From assembly GCF_004366595.1 (NCBI RefSeq), contig NZ_SORE01000008.1, positions 124,001-188,000 of the forward strand: DNA of 64,000 nt, in the 5' to 3' direction. Under the pieces are notes generated by a model. The model was not told the DNA's origin. It made no database searches and saw nothing but the letters and a program-made list of their open reading frames with translations. Shown here one piece after another: positions 60,479 through 64,000 of this stretch. Each line of letters begins with the position of its first letter. The stretch's first letter is position 1. The DNA comes from Paraburkholderia rhizosphaerae (GTDB lineage Bacteria; Pseudomonadota; Gammaproteobacteria; Burkholderiales; Burkholderiaceae). A program made the translations under genes and the position numbers.

Positions 60479-61071
60479 CGGCGTTCGCTCCTTCGCGTGA
60501 GATACTCGGCGAGCGTGAGCGGCGTGGTTTTGGTGCGTGCCGGCGTGGGCGAGGGCGTCGTGCGCGTGGTGGCGGGCGGCACGATCTCCAGCTTGCCGAT
60601 GTGGATGTCGACACGCGTTTGCAACGGCAGCTCGGTTGCGACCCGCGGCTGCGCGTTTTGTTCATAGGGTGCGCGCGGTAGTTGCGGGTGCGCCTTCGGC
60701 AGCGGCGGCGCTACGCGCGCCTGGCGCGCGGCGGGCGCCGGTGCGGGCGCGGACAGCGGCTGCGGCGTGGCGCGCGAGGCTTCGCGATGTGTCGCGATGC
60801 CCGGTTGCGCGGGCGCGGGTGCGGGTTGCGCCGCGCTCGTTGCTGGCTGCGATGCGCGAACGGGTACCGGCTCGTCTTGTGTGGGCTGCGCCGGGCGATG
60901 CGCGGTCGGTTCATCGACTCGCGGCGTTTCGGCGCGCACAGCGACGGCCTCGGTCTCGAGCACCTCCATGCGCGGCTCGACGCTGCCGGCACGCACGCGG
61001 TAGTCACGCCGGGGCCGTACACGCGCGGCTTCGCCGCGAGCACGGGCTAGCACGCCGCGCAAGAAGTTCAT
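60475..61071 (-). CDS. Pro/Ala-rich protein of unknown function in the eCIS operon
   Basis: A 198-residue, largely disordered protein. It starts basic (MNFLRGVLARARGEAARVRP), passes through ~110 residues rich in Pro, Ala, Gln and Arg (VPVRASQPATSAAQP), then a strand-like VDIHIGKLEIVPPATT and a basic LAEYLTRRSERR end. The ending resembles short motifs found at the C-terminus of some tube-cap or anchor proteins but no family is certain. Coupled by ATGA at both ends. It may be a flexible linker or anchor; it is too short and Pro-rich for a normal tape measure. Confidence 0.7.
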   Translation of the reverse strand: MNFLRGVLARARGEAARVRPRRDYRVRAGSVEPRMEVLETEAVAVRAETPRVDEPTAHRPAQPTQDEPVPVRASQPATSAAQPAPAPAQPGIATHREASRATPQPLSAPAPAPAARQARVAPPLPKAHPQLPRAPYEQNAQPRVATELPLQTRVDIHIGKLEIVPPATTRTTPSPTPARTKTTPLTLAEYLTRRSERR

Positions 61072-61787
61072 CGCGCCTCCGCACGGTCGAGATAGAACTG
61101 GCGGCGCCAGTTGCTCATCGCCAGCACCTGCGCTTCGCTCCATGCGTACAACGTGCAAAGCCGCGCAACGACATCGAGTTCGTCCTCGGCCCAATGACCG
61201 ATACGCTCCACCGCGAATTCTCCCGCATCGAATGCGAGCGTGTCCGCGTGGCCGCATGCCGGGCATTGGACCGCCAGTGCGAGATTCGCGAGCGGCGCGA
61301 GCCGGTCGAGTTGCGCCTCGCAGCGCTCGCGCAGCGCTGGCGGGATCTCGCGCGCGGCAACCGCGTGTCCGTCGCGTTCGGCGAAAGTCACGCAGCGCGC
61401 GAACAGCGCCGCTTCGCTGTCTTCGCTGCCTGCGCAATCCAGCGCGAACGCGACGTCGCGCGCATGCGGGACGCGCAAGCCGATGCGCCAGCCGTCATGC
61501 TCGATTTCGTCGCGTGTGTCGGGAGCGGCATCGAGCGCGGTCATCGGCAGCGCGATATCCATGCGCTCGCCGCACTGCGCACAACAGGCCTCGGCATCCA
61601 GCGTGCTGCCGGCGATCGCGGCGCATAGCCGCAACGCGTCGCGCTCACGCTGACCGATATCGAGCGACGCCGCATCGGCTTCGTGCAGCGCCGCCAGCAA
61701 CGCGGTGGCGCGCTGGCCGGGCGACTGCGCCGCAGCCGTTTCCCACGCGCACAGGAGGGCGGATGCATTCATGCCGGGTGTCGTCAT
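61068..61787 (-). CDS. Zinc-ribbon baseplate-type protein
   Basis: A 239-residue protein whose ATG (61787) overlaps the tube gene stop. Two CxxC pairs, CCAQCGERM (~85-93) and VQCPACGHADT (~182-192), form a split zinc ribbon around a ~90-residue middle. The rest is helical (LLCAWETAAAQSPGQRATAL, ALRERCEAQLDRLAPLANLA, FYLDRAEAR). This agrees with the T4-gp26-like/'baseplate assembly' proteins found after tube genes in phages and eCIS. Structural role or chaperone. Confidence 0.68.
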   Translation of the reverse strand: MTTPGMNASALLCAWETAAAQSPGQRATALLAALHEADAASLDIGQRERDALRLCAAIAGSTLDAEACCAQCGERMDIALPMTALDAAPDTRDEIEHDGWRIGLRVPHARDVAFALDCAGSEDSEAALFARCVTFAERDGHAVAAREIPPALRERCEAQLDRLAPLANLALAVQCPACGHADTLAFDAGEFAVERIGHWAEDELDVVARLCTLYAWSEAQVLAMSNWRRQFYLDRAEAR

Positions 61788-62308
61788 GCAGGCAAGGTGA
61801 AAGTGGGCTCGGTCGGCTCGTTTACTTCGAGATCGCGTTCCCAGCCTTCGTTTTCGAGCTTGATGTGCTGGATCGCGACCGCGTTCGCATTGGCGTCGAG
61901 ATCGGGCAGCGCCTGGAATTCGGAAACCCACGCGCGATAGACGCGGTACGAGATGACGAGCTGCCCCGCCTCGTTATAGACCTCGATGATCAGGTTCTTG
62001 CGGAAGTCGCGCAGCGACACTTCGGCGCCGAGCCCCGCGTTGAGCTGCCATACCTTGTTGGCCCATTGCTCGAACGCGACGTCGTGCGTGACGCCGCGTT
62101 CCAGCGTGATCGCCTCGTATTTCGAGCGCCCCGGCGACTTGCGCGGCGACGAAGGATCGCCGCCTTCGCGATGCTCGATCACCTCGGTCGTGCGCTTGAG
62201 CGCGCTGCACTTGGACACGCCGGCGACATAGCGGCCGTCCCATTTGACGCGGAACTTGAAGTTCTTGTACGGATCGAAGCGCGTTGCGTTGACGGTGAAC
62301 TGGGGCAT
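61784..62308 (-). CDS. Inner tube protein (gp19/Afp1-like)
   Basis: A 174-residue protein with AGGAG ahead of ATG 62308. The phage T4 gp19-like fold shows as FDPYKNFKFRVKWDGRYVAG then SALKRTTEVIEHREGGDPS and ITLERGVTHD, ending IQHIKLENEGWERDLE. These rings stack to form the rigid inner tube delivered into target cells. It directly follows the sheath gene, the normal order. Only one tube paralogue is visible (Afp has two), though others may lie upstream. Confidence 0.93.
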   Translation of the reverse strand: MPQFTVNATRFDPYKNFKFRVKWDGRYVAGVSKCSALKRTTEVIEHREGGDPSSPRKSPGRSKYEAITLERGVTHDVAFEQWANKVWQLNAGLGAEVSLRDFRKNLIIEVYNEAGQLVISYRVYRAWVSEFQALPDLDANANAVAIQHIKLENEGWERDLEVNEPTEPTFTLPA

Positions 62309-62317
62309 GCCGGTCTC

Positions 62318-63862
<1,545 letters not shown>

Positions 63863-63899
63863 TGCGACCCCCTCGAAACGGATGAATGTCGTGGCCGGT

Positions 63900-64000
63900 T
63901 CAGCTCGCTTTGCGACCCACCAGAATCTCCAGCGTGACGTCGGCGCCGGAGCCGTTCGTGAAGTCGAGCTTCGCATCGCCGGTGCCGAGCAGAGACACGG
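63900..64000 (-). CDS. Upstream eCIS-operon gene, 3' end only
   Basis: The frame ending with TGA at 63900-63902 gives ~33 residues (SLLGTGDAKLDFTNGSGADV, then TLEILVGRKAS) and continues past the right edge. Composition is beta-rich and ordinary for a real gene. It ends 38 bases before the sheath start. It is not identifiable from this fragment; a second sheath or a structural protein is possible. Confidence 0.55.
   Translation of the reverse strand, partial: VSLLGTGDAKLDFTNGSGADVTLEILVGRKAS

Overview
The window is GC-rich chromosomal DNA from a member of the Burkholderiales, most likely Paraburkholderia or Burkholderia sensu lato. This rests on protein character and on family markers such as a DUF4148 protein, a DHA-type short acetate kinase locus, a RbsABC-type transporter and FCD-GntR regulators. 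I could not run a database search, so the genus is inferred.

Left part (1-13.3 kb): a central-metabolism and stress block on the + strand holds the end of a phosphotransacetylase, acetate kinase, a FabI-type enoyl-ACP reductase, a small RRM-like protein and an unknown coiled-coil protein. It resembles the low-oxygen/stress loci of Burkholderia, and a UspA-like protein and an EIIA-domain protein lie near 10-11.5 kb. A short, zinc-knuckle-less methionyl-tRNA synthetase follows. Its leader contains a Met-containing mini-ORF and two tandem terminator hairpins, which looks like an attenuator. Then come a cysteine hydrolase, an SDR, a VOC protein, a secreted Cys-rich protein, an MFS transporter, a GST-like protein and a HAD phosphatase.

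Middle part (13.4-22 kb): a pirin and a DUF4148 protein flank a gene-poor, decaying stretch. It holds a HpxZ-like gene broken by a one-base frameshift and the frameshifted C-terminal scrap of an ABC-2 permease. An SLC13-type transporter with RCK-like domains, an alpha/beta hydrolase, a lipoprotein and an AMP-binding enzyme with a large in-frame internal deletion follow.

21.9-31.0 kb is a self-contained catabolic cluster. On the - strand a translationally coupled ABC importer (binding protein, two permeases, ATPase) sits with an SDR dehydrogenase, an enol-lactonase-like alpha/beta hydrolase and a LigI-like amidohydrolase. Divergent on the + strand are an FCD-GntR regulator and a metallo-beta-lactamase-fold hydrolase. 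The shared promoter region carries a palindrome and repeated TTGTC half-sites. The substrate is unknown.

31.5-37.0 kb encodes an 1837-residue hybrid sensor: a degenerate Ser/Thr kinase domain, AAA-type NTPase, GAF, PAS and histidine kinase. Gene remnants follow.

37.6-64.0 kb is the outstanding feature: an extracellular contractile injection system (eCIS, a phage-tail-like particle related to Afp/PVC/MAC). It is transcribed on the - strand, entering the window from the right edge. The order is: an unidentified partial gene, sheath, tube, zinc-ribbon protein, Pro/Ala-rich protein, DUF4255 terminator protein, AAA ATPase, small protein, a 1330-residue eCIS-core (DUF4157) protein, tube adaptor, LysM protein, gp27-like hub, gp5-like spike, PAAR tip, gp25, two baseplate-J proteins, a gpI/beta-helix fusion and a DUF6519/beta-helix protein. 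Most junctions are ATGA overlaps, so this is one operon. A sigma-54 activator lies just beyond its 3' end. The eCIS-core protein carries an HNH-like motif and a very long beta-rich tail, making it the best candidate for a cargo or toxin. No tape-measure gene is visible in the window.
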